DNA of 64,000 nt from Paraburkholderia saeva (GTDB lineage Bacteria > Pseudomonadota > Gammaproteobacteria > Burkholderiales > Burkholderiaceae): contig NZ_CAJQZC010000001.1 in the NCBI RefSeq assembly GCF_907164555.1, positions 62,001 to 126,000 of the forward strand, written 5' to 3'. Position 1 is the first letter of the stretch, and each line of letters starts with the position of its first letter. The notes under the pieces are model-generated. The model made no database searches. It was not told the DNA's origin and saw only the letters and a list, made by a program, of their open reading frames with translations. Positions 9,397-17,966 of the stretch are shown one piece after another. The position numbers and the translations under genes are program-made.

Positions 9397-11514
9397 GTGA
9401 ACGTTTTCTTTGAGGAATCGGGCAGTTTCAAGGCGGGCAGCGTGCTGTCACGTCAGGGCGATGCGTTTCAGGTCGAATTGCCAGGCGGCCGGCGCGCGAA
9501 GGTGCGCGCGAAGGACGTCCTGATCGAATTCGAGAAGCCGGCCGCCGGCGAACTGATGCAGCAGGCCGACGCCGCCGCACAGGAAATCGATCTCGATTTC
9601 CTGTGGGAGTGCGCGCCGGAAGAAGAATTCGCCTTCGCCACGCTCGCGAAGGAGTACTACGGCGAGACGTTCGGCGCGATCGAGCGCGCGGCGCTCGTGC
9701 TGCGCATGCATGGCGCGCCCGTGTACTTCCGCCGCAAGGGTCGCGGGCAGTATCAGCGCGCGCCGCAGGAACAGCTGCAGATGGCGCTTGCCGGTCTCGA
9801 ACGCAAACGCCAGCAGGCGCTGGTGCAGGCCGGCCTCGAAGACGAACTGAAGGCGGGGTGTCTGCCGGAATCGCTCGCGAACAAGGCGCTCGGCCTTTTG
9901 ACGAAACCCGACAAGAACACGATCGAATACAAGGCGCTCGAAGCCGCGGCGGCGGCGCGCGGTATCTCGATGGCGCGCCTGATGCTCGATTGCGGCGGGA
10001 TTCCGTCGGCGCGCGCGCTGCATGAGGCGCGCTTTCTCTCGGAGTTCTTCCCGCATGGCACCGGTTTTCCGCCCGTCACCGTCGGTGCGGTGCCCGACGA
10101 TCTGCCGGAAGCCGAAGTCGAGGCGTTCTCGATCGACGACATCACGACCACCGAAATCGACGACGCATTTTCGGTCGAGCATCTGGCCGATGGCCGCGTG
10201 CGCATTGGCGTGCATATCGCCGCGCCGGCGCTCGGCATCGAGCGCGGTGATGCGGTCGATGCGATCGCGCGCGGGCGCCTGTCCACTGTATATATGCCGG
10301 GCGACAAGATCACGATGCTGCCCGACGACGTCGTCGAGGCGTTCACGCTGGCAGAAGGCGGATTGCGCCCGGCGCTGTCGCTGTACGTGATCGTGAATCG
10401 CGAGACGCAGGAAATTGTCGCGAGCGAGACGCGCGCCGAGCGCGTCTTCGTGAAGCACAACCTGCGGCACAACACGCTCGATGAACTCGTCACTGAAGAA
10501 TCGCTTGCCGCGGGCACGGGCGAGTATCCGCACAAGGCGGACATCGCGGTGCTCTGGCCGTTCGCGCAGGCGCTCTTCGAAAAGCGCCAGCAGGCGCGTG
10601 CCGGCTATGGATTGAAGCGCGAAGTGCAGCGCAATACCGACTTCAACTTCTACGTGGAAGGCGAGCACATCACGATCACGCCGCGCCGTCGCGGTTCGCC
10701 GCTGGACACGATCGTCGCCGAACTGGCGATTCTCGCAAACTCGTCGTGGGGTGCGTTCCTGCACGATCACGGTGTGCCGGGTATCTACCGCTCGCAGCGT
10801 GCGTTCGGTGCGCCGACCGGCCCGAAGCGCACCCGCATGCAGACGTCCGCCGCGCCGCACGAAGGGCTCGGCGTCGCGCAATATGCGTGGAGCACTTCGC
10901 CGCTGCGCCGTTACGTCGACCTCGTGAACCAGTGGCAACTGCTTGCGTGCGTGCAGCACGGCGTGACCGCGAAGCTCGCGGCGCCGTTCAAGCCCAAGGA
11001 TGCCGATCTGTTCGCCGTCGTGCAGGGTTTCGACGACACGTACACCGCGTACGCCGATCACCAGCGCCGGATGGAGTACTTCTGGTGCCTGCGCTGGCTG
11101 CGTCAGGAAGAAAAGAAGCAGGTGGTGGCTTCGGTGGTGAAGGGCGACCTGGTGCGTCTCGAAGAAATTCCGCTGCTGCTGCATGTGCCGGGGCTGGGTG
11201 TGCACGCGCGCGGTACGCGCCTTCTGATGGAAGTGATGTCGCTGGATGAACTGACGGTCGAAGCGTCGGTGCGTCTGCTGCACGTGCTCGATGCGCCGCA
11301 GGTGACGAGCGGCACCGACACCGCCGAAGCCGACGAGGCGGAAGAAGGCGAAGAAGAGTTGATCGACGCCGCCGACGATTCCGCGGAAAGCGAAGCCGAG
11401 GCGCGGGCCGAAGCCGACAGCGCGGATGCGGACGAAGGCGTCGGGAACGAAGACGAAACAGCGGGCGATGCGGATGCGTCGCCGGAACAGCAGATGACGG
11501 AGCCCGGACGATGA
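9397..11514 (+). CDS. RNB-domain exoribonuclease (RNase II family)
   Basis: 705 residues from a GTG start. An N-terminal ~150-residue region without an obvious cold-shock repeat precedes the RNB catalytic core. The core has the metal-binding motif SIDDITTTEIDDAFSVE, then RIGVHIAAPALGIERGDAVD and the later YAWSTSPLRRYVDLVNQ, all hallmarks of RNase II/R enzymes that degrade RNA 3' to 5'. The last ~65 residues are an acidic Glu/Asp/Ala tail with no sequence complexity. It is shorter than RNase R and resembles the betaproteobacterial RNB protein next to aroE. Its stop overlaps the aroE start. Confidence 0.9.
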   Translation: MNVFFEESGSFKAGSVLSRQGDAFQVELPGGRRAKVRAKDVLIEFEKPAAGELMQQADAAAQEIDLDFLWECAPEEEFAFATLAKEYYGETFGAIERAALVLRMHGAPVYFRRKGRGQYQRAPQEQLQMALAGLERKRQQALVQAGLEDELKAGCLPESLANKALGLLTKPDKNTIEYKALEAAAAARGISMARLMLDCGGIPSARALHEARFLSEFFPHGTGFPPVTVGAVPDDLPEAEVEAFSIDDITTTEIDDAFSVEHLADGRVRIGVHIAAPALGIERGDAVDAIARGRLSTVYMPGDKITMLPDDVVEAFTLAEGGLRPALSLYVIVNRETQEIVASETRAERVFVKHNLRHNTLDELVTEESLAAGTGEYPHKADIAVLWPFAQALFEKRQQARAGYGLKREVQRNTDFNFYVEGEHITITPRRRGSPLDTIVAELAILANSSWGAFLHDHGVPGIYRSQRAFGAPTGPKRTRMQTSAAPHEGLGVAQYAWSTSPLRRYVDLVNQWQLLACVQHGVTAKLAAPFKPKDADLFAVVQGFDDTYTAYADHQRRMEYFWCLRWLRQEEKKQVVASVVKGDLVRLEEIPLLLHVPGLGVHARGTRLLMEVMSLDELTVEASVRLLHVLDAPQVTSGTDTAEADEAEEGEEELIDAADDSAESEAEARAEADSADADEGVGNEDETAGDADASPEQQMTEPGR

Positions 11515-12395
11515 GCGCCGACGTGAACGTAAATACCCATGCGGGCGCTCCGCGCGATCGATATGCAGTGGTCGGCAATCCGGTTGCACACAGCAAGTCG
11601 CCGTACATCCACGCGCGATTCGCCGCGCAGACGGGCGAGCCCGTCGAGTACACGCATCTGCTCGCGCCGGTCGATGGATTCGTGCCGCACGTGCGCGCGT
11701 TCATCGAAGCGGGCGGGCGGGGCATGAACGTGACCGTGCCGTTCAAGCTCGAAGCTCACGCGCTCGCCGACCATCTGTCGCCGCGCGCCGCTGCGGCGGG
11801 TGCTGTCAACACACTGAGTTTTCGCGAAGACGGCATCCACGGCGACAACACTGACGGCGTTGGCCTCGTGCGCGACATCGAGGTGAATCTGGGTGTCTCG
11901 CTGAAGGGCGCGCGCATCCTGCTGCTGGGTGCAGGCGGAGCGGCACGGGGCGTCGTGCTGCCGATGCTCGACCGCCTGCCGCAGACGCTGACGATCGTCA
12001 ATCGCACGCCGACGAAGGCTGAAGAACTCGTCGCGCAGTTCGCTGCGGCGGCACGCGAAGCCAGTTGCGAATTGACGGGCGGCAGCGCGCGCGCGATCGA
12101 GCCACGCGCGTACGACGTGATCGTGAACGCGACGGCGGGCAGCCTTGACGCCGCGCTTCCCGAGTGCGACGACGCCGCGTTCGGCGCGGGCACGCTTGCC
12201 TACGACATGATGTACAGCGCGCAGCCGACCGTCTTCATGCGTCATGCGGAGGCGCTGGGCGCGCGTGCGGCGGACGGGCTTGGCATGCTGGTCGAGCAGG
12301 CTGCCGAATCGTTCTACATCTGGCGCGGTGTGCGGCCGGACGGCGCGCCGGTGCTGGCTGAATTGCGCGCCATGATGAAGGCGCCGGCTGCCTGA
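11511..12395 (+). CDS. aroE: Shikimate dehydrogenase
   Basis: 294 residues. It reduces 3-dehydroshikimate to shikimate with NADPH. The substrate-binding motifs are [14 protein letters not shown] and GMNVTVPFK with the catalytic Lys. The invariant [12 protein letters not shown] follows, and the NADP loop is [13 protein letters not shown] with [10 protein letters not shown]. The ATG overlaps the TGA of the RNB gene (ATGA), so translation is likely coupled. A 10-residue N-terminal extension precedes the conserved core. mtgA follows. Confidence 0.96.
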   Translation: MSADVNVNTHAGAPRDRYAVVGNPVAHSKSPYIHARFAAQTGEPVEYTHLLAPVDGFVPHVRAFIEAGGRGMNVTVPFKLEAHALADHLSPRAAAAGAVNTLSFREDGIHGDNTDGVGLVRDIEVNLGVSLKGARILLLGAGGAARGVVLPMLDRLPQTLTIVNRTPTKAEELVAQFAAAAREASCELTGGSARAIEPRAYDVIVNATAGSLDAALPECDDAAFGAGTLAYDMMYSAQPTVFMRHAEALGARAADGLGMLVEQAAESFYIWRGVRPDGAPVLAELRAMMKAPAA

Positions 12396-12442
12396 TTTCG
12401 CCATTGCGCGTTTCGGTTCAATCGAACGGGGGACTTTCGACG

Positions 12443-13165
12443 ATGACAGGAGCGAGGCGCGCGAGCCGGCCGGGCGTGGCCCGCTGGCTCTTCTACGTGC
12501 TGGCGGTGTTCGTGTGCGCGTGGCTTGCGACGCAGGTCTACTACTTTGCGCAGATCGCGGTCTGGAACGTCGTCGATCCGCAGTCGACGGCGTTCATGCG
12601 TTCGGACGCATGGCGGCTTTCGCAGGACCGGCCGGATCTTTCGATCCAGCATACGTGGGTGCCTTACGACCAGATTTCGCGGAATCTGAAGCGGGCGATC
12701 ATTGCTTCCGAGGACGCGAACTTCGTCAATAACAACGGCTACGAGACGGACGCGATCCTGCAGGCGTGGGAGAAGAACAAGGCGCGCGGGAAGATCGTCG
12801 CGGGTGGTTCGACGATCACCCAGCAGCTGGCGCGCAACCTGTTCCTTTCGCGGGAGAAGAGTTATATCCGCAAGGGGCAGGAGCTGATTATCACGTGGAT
12901 GCTCGAGACGCTGATGGACAAGGAGCGGATCTTCGAGATCTATCTGAACTCCGTCGAGTGGGGCAACGGTGTGTATGGCGCCGAGGCGGCGGCGCGGTAC
13001 TACTACAAGACTTCTGCAATGAAGCTTTCCGGTGGGCAGTCGGCGCGGCTTGCCGTGATGCTGCCGCGGCCGAAGTATTTCGATGAACATCGCGGGTCGG
13101 GGTATCTCGCCCAGCGGTCGCGGGTGATTGCGCGTCGGATGGGGGCGGCTGAACTACCTGATTGA
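12443..13165 (+). CDS. mtgA: Monofunctional biosynthetic peptidoglycan transglycosylase
   Basis: 240 residues from the ATG at 12443, preceded by GGGGGA about 8 bases upstream. An in-frame TTG at 12404 is less likely. It polymerises lipid II into glycan strands. One N-terminal transmembrane helix ([20 protein letters not shown]) is followed by a family GT51 domain with the catalytic Glu in IASEDANF, the motif [16 protein letters not shown], and [17 protein letters not shown]. It ends at the edge of a repeat-rich intergenic region. Confidence 0.95.
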   Translation: MTGARRASRPGVARWLFYVLAVFVCAWLATQVYYFAQIAVWNVVDPQSTAFMRSDAWRLSQDRPDLSIQHTWVPYDQISRNLKRAIIASEDANFVNNNGYETDAILQAWEKNKARGKIVAGGSTITQQLARNLFLSREKSYIRKGQELIITWMLETLMDKERIFEIYLNSVEWGNGVYGAEAAARYYYKTSAMKLSGGQSARLAVMLPRPKYFDEHRGSGYLAQRSRVIARRMGAAELPD

Positions 13166-13841
13166 GGGCTTCTTGCGGCGCCTTTTGTTTCTGGGTTTTT
13201 GGTTTGGTGTTTGGTTGTATTCGTGCCGAGGCTGGGTCTTTGCTTTGGCCTTTCCTTGTATTCGTGTCGGTCTATTGGCGTTGCCCCTGTGCGGGGCGGC
13301 ACTTACTTTTCTTTGTCCCCCAAGGGGACTTCCTTCGGGGCGTCTTCCAAAGAAAAGTAAGCAAAAGAAAGGCGCTTCGAAAACGTGTCTCTTCCCGGTG
13401 TGCCCCGTTCGGGGAATGGCCACCCATGAAGTGTCGCCCCCACACTTCAGACCGTATCGGTCCCCGCGCGATCCCAGCCCGCGCGCATTCCGCCCCCGTG
13501 ACAAAGCCGTCATCCACCCGACTCCGCGCTGCGCGCGTCGCCGATCGGCATAACCCTGTCGGCAGCTCTCACTCACCCACAACGCCCTTGCTTTGTACCC
13601 GACCGTCGCTGCGATCGCAATGATCCGCGGCCCAGCACATGCCGCGCCGAACGACCGCGCCGCGACGCACGGAGTGCGGAGTGGGGATGGATGAGCCCTG
13701 TGTCACGGGCGATGCTGTGTGGGGGATCAGATCGTGCGCGGACCCATATGGCTTCACGCACGAGGGCGACACCTCACGGGTTGCCATTCCCCAGAGATGA
13801 CACACCTGGAAAAGGTGAGTTCTCGAAGCGCCTTTCTTTTG

Positions 13842-13874
13842 CTTACTTTTCTTTGGAAGACAAAGAAAAGTAAG
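13842..13874. other. Perfect 14-bp hairpin at the junction of the repeat
   Basis: CTTACTTTTCTTTG (13842-13855) and its exact complement CAAAGAAAAGTAAG (13861-13874) flank a 5-base loop. The same pair of arms occurs in the left half at 13302-13315 and 13348-13361, but 32 bases apart there. The stem is AT-rich and lacks the GC clamp of a usual terminator. Confidence 0.85.
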
Positions 13875-14098
13875 TGCCGCCCCGCACAGGGGCAACACTA
13901 ATAGACCGGCGCGAATACAAGGAAAGGCCAAAAGCAAACAAACGCCTCCGGCACGAAAAGACCCAAATGCCGCCCCGCACAGGGGCAACGCCAATAGACC
14001 GACATGAATACAAGGAAAGGCCAAAGCAAAGACCCAGCTTCGGCACGAAAAGACCGAAATGCCGCCCCGCCAAAGGGGCAAAACACAATAAACCAACG
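13875..14098. repeat. Three tandem units of ~92 bp, the last degenerate
   Basis: Units begin at 13875, 13968 and 14060, giving periods of 93 and 92 bases. Each opens with TGCCGCCCCGC(A)CAGGGGCAA, continues with the AATAGACCG and GAATACAAGGAAAGGCC blocks, and ends with a CGGCACGAAAAGACC block. Unit 3 keeps only the beginning (GCCGCCCCGCCAAAGGGG) and then decays. There are no conserved spacers of CRISPR type. Confidence 0.85.
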
Positions 14099-14175
14099 CG
14101 CCCACAAGAAGACGCAAAAAACCAAAACCAGCGCCGCAGGCAAAAATCCCATTATATGACCACAACACTCACATA

Positions 14176-14205
14176 TTGGAGATAGAAGAAAAACCGCCCT
14201 ACAAT
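14176..14205 (+). promoter_or_regulatory. Candidate sigma70 promoter for the IclR-dgoK-dgoA operon
   Basis: TTGGAG at 14176-14181 and TACAAT at 14200-14205, separated by 18 bases, lie 98 bases before the regulator start, just after the repeat region. This is a visual match only. Confidence 0.35.
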
Positions 14206-14303
14206 CCGGATCAACGCGCCGCGAGAGCGGCAAAAAGCGCCGACCACGCTGCATTGCAGCAAAAAAGGGCAGGCGCAAAGACAACACCGGAGACGAGCAA
14301 CCT

Positions 14304-15260
14304 ATGTCCGTGATTGACCGGCGAGAAGCGACGCGCGATGCCGACGCGTCCAAACCGCAAACGCCCCCGACAGCTCAGGCATCCCGCTCCAACGGCGCAG
14401 CCACCGTACCGGCCGCAGCCCAGGCGGACTCCATTGCGGTGCCAAGCACACTCCTCGACGTCACGCCGCAACAGGCCGGCACGCAAACGCTCCTGCGCGG
14501 CCTCGCCATTCTCGAAGCCGCCGCCGCCGGCGTGCGCGATCTGCGCACGTTCGGCGCCGCGCTCGGCACGACCCGCAGCACCACGCACCGCCTCGTCAGC
14601 AGCCTCGTCCAGGCGCGCTATCTGCGCCAGGTTCAGGGCGGCTACCTGCTCGGCCCGAAGCTGATCGAACTCGGCACCATCGCGCTCGAACAGATGCCGC
14701 TCACGGCCGTCGCCCGCCCGCATCTGGAAGCACTCGCCGAACAGACGCTCGATACGATCCACCTCGGCGTGCGCGACGGCGACGATGTCCTCTACATCGA
14801 CAAGATCCCCGGCACCCGCGGCCTCGAAATGCGCTCGCGCGTCGGTCACCGCATGCCGCTCGCGTCGACAGGCATCGGCAAGGCCATGATGCTCGACCTG
14901 CCGCCGGATGCGTGGCGCTCGCTCTTCGAAGCGTCGCGCCGTGCGCTCGCCGGTGTCAGCTTCAAGCCGGACAACCGTCCCGACGCGCTCACCTTCATGC
15001 AGCGCATGACCAACTATTCGACGGGCGGCTACACGTTCGACCTCGAAGAAAACGAAGCCTCGATCCGCTGCGTCGCAGCGCCCGTCCGCGATGCGTCGGG
15101 TGCTGTCGTCGCCGCGCTCTCGGTGGCGAGCACGATTCCCTATATGTCGCTTGAACGCATGGATGAACTGATCCCGGTCGTGCAGCGCGAAGCGCGCGCG
15201 ATCTCGGAAGAACTGGGCTGGCGTGTGCCGCAACCGACCACCCGCAGGATTAAACGATGA
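14304..15260 (+). CDS. IclR family transcriptional regulator of the galactose/arabinose cluster
   Basis: 318 residues. A ~55-residue disordered N-terminal extension precedes an IclR-type winged helix-turn-helix (GTQTLLRGLAILEAAAAG, then TTRSTTHRLVSSLVQARYL). The C-terminal IclR effector-binding domain contains GLEMRSRVGHRMPLASTGIG and SIRCVAAPVRDASGAVVAAL. Its stop overlaps the dgoK start (ATGA), so it is the first gene of a catabolic operon and probably senses a pathway intermediate such as the sugar acid or 2-keto-3-deoxy acid. The effector is inferred from context. Confidence 0.9.
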   Translation: MSVIDRREATRDADASKPQTPPTAQASRSNGAATVPAAAQADSIAVPSTLLDVTPQQAGTQTLLRGLAILEAAAAGVRDLRTFGAALGTTRSTTHRLVSSLVQARYLRQVQGGYLLGPKLIELGTIALEQMPLTAVARPHLEALAEQTLDTIHLGVRDGDDVLYIDKIPGTRGLEMRSRVGHRMPLASTGIGKAMMLDLPPDAWRSLFEASRRALAGVSFKPDNRPDALTFMQRMTNYSTGGYTFDLEENEASIRCVAAPVRDASGAVVAALSVASTIPYMSLERMDELIPVVQREARAISEELGWRVPQPTTRRIKR

Positions 15261-16330
15261 GTCAGCCGAGCACCTCGGGCGCATCTGCATCTCAAGCTCG
15301 AGCCGCACTTGCAACCGACGCCATCGCAATGAACGACGCCGCGCTGATCGCGCTCGACTGGGGTACGACCTCGCTGCGCGCGTATCTCTTCGACGCAGCG
15401 GGCAACGTGCTGGACGCGCGCGCATCGTCGGCCGGCATCATGAACCTGCCGCGCCCGGCGGCCGAAGGCGGCTTCGACGCGGCCTTCGACGCGGCCTGCG
15501 GCACATGGCTCGACGCGCGCCCGGATCTGCCCGTGGTGGCAGCCGGCATGGTCGGCAGCGCGCAGGGTTGGGTCGAGGCGCCGTACGTCGACGCACCCGC
15601 CGACGCGGATTCGCTCGTCGCCGGCATCGTGCGTGTGAAGACCGCGCGCGGCAACACGCTTCATATCGTCCCCGGCGTCCTGCAACGCGGCGATCTGCCG
15701 AACGTGATGCGCGGCGAGGAAACACAGATTTTTGGCGCGCTCGCCGGAAAGGCAGCGGACGCCGCGGGCGAACTGATCGGCCTGCCGGGCACGCATGCGA
15801 AATGGGCCGTCGTGCGCAATGGCCGCATCGAACGCTTTCATACGTTCATGACGGGCGAAGTGTTCGGCGCGCTGCGCGACCACACGATCCTCGGCCGCAC
15901 GATGACGGCGCCCGCAGCGCCCGATACGGAAGCGTTTCTGCGCGGCGTGAGCGTCGCGCGCGACAGCGGCACGGCCGGCGTACTCGCGACGATCTTCAGC
16001 ACGCGCACGCTCGGTCTCACCGGACAGCTCGCCGCGAACGAACAGCCCGACTATCTGTCGGGCCTTCTGATCGGCCACGAACTCGCAGGCCTCGAAGCGG
16101 TGTTCGTGCAGCAACAGAGCTCGCTCGCCGGCAAGTCACTGCTTCTGATCGGCAACGACGCGCTGTGCGAACGCTATCGTCTCGCACTCGCCCAATTCGG
16201 CTGTACCCAGGCCGCCCTCGTGCAGCACGCAACGGAACATGGACTGTGGCGCATCGCGACGCAGGCAGGCTTCATCGCGTCTGCAGAAACGAAGGTCAGC
16301 GCCAGTGCGACCTCCCGCACGGCCAGCTGA
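15257..16330 (+). CDS. dgoK: 2-dehydro-3-deoxygalactonokinase
   Basis: 357 residues from the ATG overlapping the upstream stop. An internal ATG at 15329 would remove a non-conserved 24-residue leader. It phosphorylates 2-keto-3-deoxygalactonate at C6 in the DeLey-Doudoroff pathway. The N-terminal ATP motif is ALDWGTTSLRAYLFD. The sequences GMVGSAQGW, LPGTHAKWA and FMTGEVFGALRDHTIL are typical of the DgoK branch. It is followed after 30 bp by dgoA, the next enzyme in the route. Confidence 0.93.
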   Translation: MSQPSTSGASASQARAALATDAIAMNDAALIALDWGTTSLRAYLFDAAGNVLDARASSAGIMNLPRPAAEGGFDAAFDAACGTWLDARPDLPVVAAGMVGSAQGWVEAPYVDAPADADSLVAGIVRVKTARGNTLHIVPGVLQRGDLPNVMRGEETQIFGALAGKAADAAGELIGLPGTHAKWAVVRNGRIERFHTFMTGEVFGALRDHTILGRTMTAPAAPDTEAFLRGVSVARDSGTAGVLATIFSTRTLGLTGQLAANEQPDYLSGLLIGHELAGLEAVFVQQQSSLAGKSLLLIGNDALCERYRLALAQFGCTQAALVQHATEHGLWRIATQAGFIASAETKVSASATSRTAS

Positions 16331-16360
16331 CCGACGCACACGAACGCACAAGGAATCGAC

Positions 16361-17041
16361 ATGCAACCTCACATCAATCTGCCCGCACCGTACATGCCGC
16401 ACGCAGGGCTGATCGCGGCTTTCGAGGCGTGCCCGTTGATCGCGATCATGCGCGGCATCACGCCCGTTGACGCCGCCGATCACGGCCGGGCGCTGTACGA
16501 AGCTGGGTTTCGCATCGTCGAAGTGCCGCTCAATTCGCCGAATCCGTTCGACAGCATCGCCGCAATCCGTCAGGTGCTTCCGGCCGATGCGATCGTCGGC
16601 GCAGGCACGGTGCTGCATCCGAGCTTCGTCAACGACGTGAAAGCCGCAGGCGGCGAACTGATCGTGATGCCGCACAGCGATTCCGAAGTCGTGATCGCCG
16701 CGAAGGCGCTGGGCCTCGCGTGTTCGCCGGGCGTCGCCACGCCGAACGAAGCATTCCTTGCGCTGAAGAACGGCGCGGACGTCCTCAAGATGTTCCCGGC
16801 AGAGCAGCTCGGCGCGAACGTCGTGAAGGCATGGCGCGCGGTCATCGCGAAAGAAGTGCCGCTCGTGCCCGTCGGCGGCATCACGCCGGACAACATGGGT
16901 CCGTTCCTGAGCGCAGGCGCAAACGGCTTCGGCCTCGGCTCCGCGCTGTACAAGCCGGGTCAGAGCGCGGCGGTGACGGGTTCGCACGCCAGGGCCTACA
17001 TCAACGGCCTGCGCATCGCCCGGGCAGGTGCACAGAAATGA
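16361..17041 (+). CDS. dgoA: 2-dehydro-3-deoxy-6-phosphogalactonate aldolase
   Basis: 226 residues. It cleaves KDPGal into pyruvate and glyceraldehyde 3-phosphate. It is a class I KDPG/KDPGal-type TIM barrel. The general-base Glu is in FRIVEVPLNSPNPFDS, the Schiff-base Lys in GADVLKMFPAEQLG, and the phosphate loop in VPVGGITPDNM. The PLNSPNPFDS segment and neighbouring dgoK favour KDPGal over KDPG; a separate Eda lies at 57.6 kb. Its TGA overlaps the ATG of the next gene. Confidence 0.93.
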   Translation: MQPHINLPAPYMPHAGLIAAFEACPLIAIMRGITPVDAADHGRALYEAGFRIVEVPLNSPNPFDSIAAIRQVLPADAIVGAGTVLHPSFVNDVKAAGGELIVMPHSDSEVVIAAKALGLACSPGVATPNEAFLALKNGADVLKMFPAEQLGANVVKAWRAVIAKEVPLVPVGGITPDNMGPFLSAGANGFGLGSALYKPGQSAAVTGSHARAYINGLRIARAGAQK

Positions 17042-17826
17042 ACCGCCTCGCCGACAAGGTCGCATTGATCACCGGCGCCGGTCGCGGCATCGGTGCGGCG
17101 ATCGCGCATGCCTTCGCACGCGAAGGCGCGGCGGTGGTGCTGGCCGAACTCGATCTCGAAACCGCGCAGCACACCGCCCGTGAAATCGAGGCGCAATGTG
17201 GTCTGCAAGCCGGCGCGAAAGTGCTCGCAGTGCAGACGGATGTGACGCAGTCGGCCTCGGTGCAGCACGCGGTAAGTGAAGCGGAAAAGGCTTTCGGGCC
17301 GCTGGATGTGCTCATCAACAATGCGGGTATCAACGTATTCTGCGACCCGCTCACGATGACCGATGATGACTGGCGCCGCTGTTTCGCAGTCGACCTCGAT
17401 GGCGTGTGGAACGGCTGTCGCGCGGTATTGCCCGGTATGGTTGAACGTGGTGCGGGCAGTATCGTGAACATTGCGTCGACGCATGCTTTCAAGATCATTC
17501 CGGGATGTTTTCCGTATCCGGTCGCGAAGCACGGCGTGCTGGGTCTCACGCGCGCGCTCGGCATCGAATACGCGCCGCGCAATGTGCGTGTCAATGCGAT
17601 CGCGCCCGGTTATGTCGAGACGCAATTGACGCGCGACTGGTGGGACGGCCAGCCCGATCCCGCCGCTGCGCAGCAGGCCACGCTGGATCTGCAGCCGATG
17701 AAGCGCATCGGCCGCCCGGAAGAAGTGGCGATGACAGCGGTTTTTCTCGCGTCGGACGAAGCGCCGTTCATCAACGCAAGCTGTATCACGGTCGATGGCG
17801 GGCGCTCGGCGCTTTACCACGACTAG
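17038..17826 (+). CDS. SDR-family sugar or sugar-acid dehydrogenase
   Basis: 262 residues; ATG at 17038 overlaps the dgoA stop. It is a classical short-chain dehydrogenase. The dinucleotide loop is ITGAGRGIGAAIA, and the Asn motif VLINNAGINVF. The catalytic Ser is in NIASTHAF with Tyr-x3-Lys in FPYPVAKHG, and the C-terminus has RVNAIAPGYVETQLTRDWWD. In this operon it probably oxidises a sugar or sugar acid. Which of the two SDRs is the aldose 1-dehydrogenase is not decidable from sequence alone; this one directly follows dgoKA. Confidence 0.85.
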   Translation: MNRLADKVALITGAGRGIGAAIAHAFAREGAAVVLAELDLETAQHTAREIEAQCGLQAGAKVLAVQTDVTQSASVQHAVSEAEKAFGPLDVLINNAGINVFCDPLTMTDDDWRRCFAVDLDGVWNGCRAVLPGMVERGAGSIVNIASTHAFKIIPGCFPYPVAKHGVLGLTRALGIEYAPRNVRVNAIAPGYVETQLTRDWWDGQPDPAAAQQATLDLQPMKRIGRPEEVAMTAVFLASDEAPFINASCITVDGGRSALYHD

Positions 17827-17966
17827 CAGAGCAACAAAGGCAGAGCAGGGCGGGCGAAGAACAAGGTTTTCAGTCGGGCGACGCACTGGCCGCGTGTGTT
17901 GCGATAACCGATAAAAGAAGACGCGGCCAATCACCTTCTCGTTACCATTAGTCAGGAGACAGCATT

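Larger units (their letters stand above)
13217..14098. repeat. Composite inverted repeat with tandem ~92-bp units
   Basis: This 1.1-kb gap between mtgA and the IclR gene holds no credible gene. The left arm (13217-13384, with diverged similarity reaching to about 13560) reappears in reverse complement on the right (about 13640-14058). The best-matched piece, 13347-13384 against 13819-13856, differs at 1 of 38 positions. The core sequence GCCGCCCCGCACAGGGGCAA followed by AATAGACC and a gaatacaaggaaaggcc block is on the left arm (minus sense) and three times on the right. Local AT-rich segments contrast with the GC-rich genes. I associate this repeat type with Paraburkholderia genomes from memory only. 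Confidence 0.85.

Noticed and set aside
13875..14098. Regularly spaced repeats considered as a CRISPR array
   Set aside because: The period is about 92 bases and the entire unit is conserved, so there are no unique spacers, and no cas genes are present.
13569..14168. A 199-codon minus-strand frame, and others, in the repeat region
   Set aside because: The translation repeats the DNA repeat units (LALPLCGAA blocks) and starts and stops vary with the repeat. It has no ribosome site, so I treat it as non-coding.
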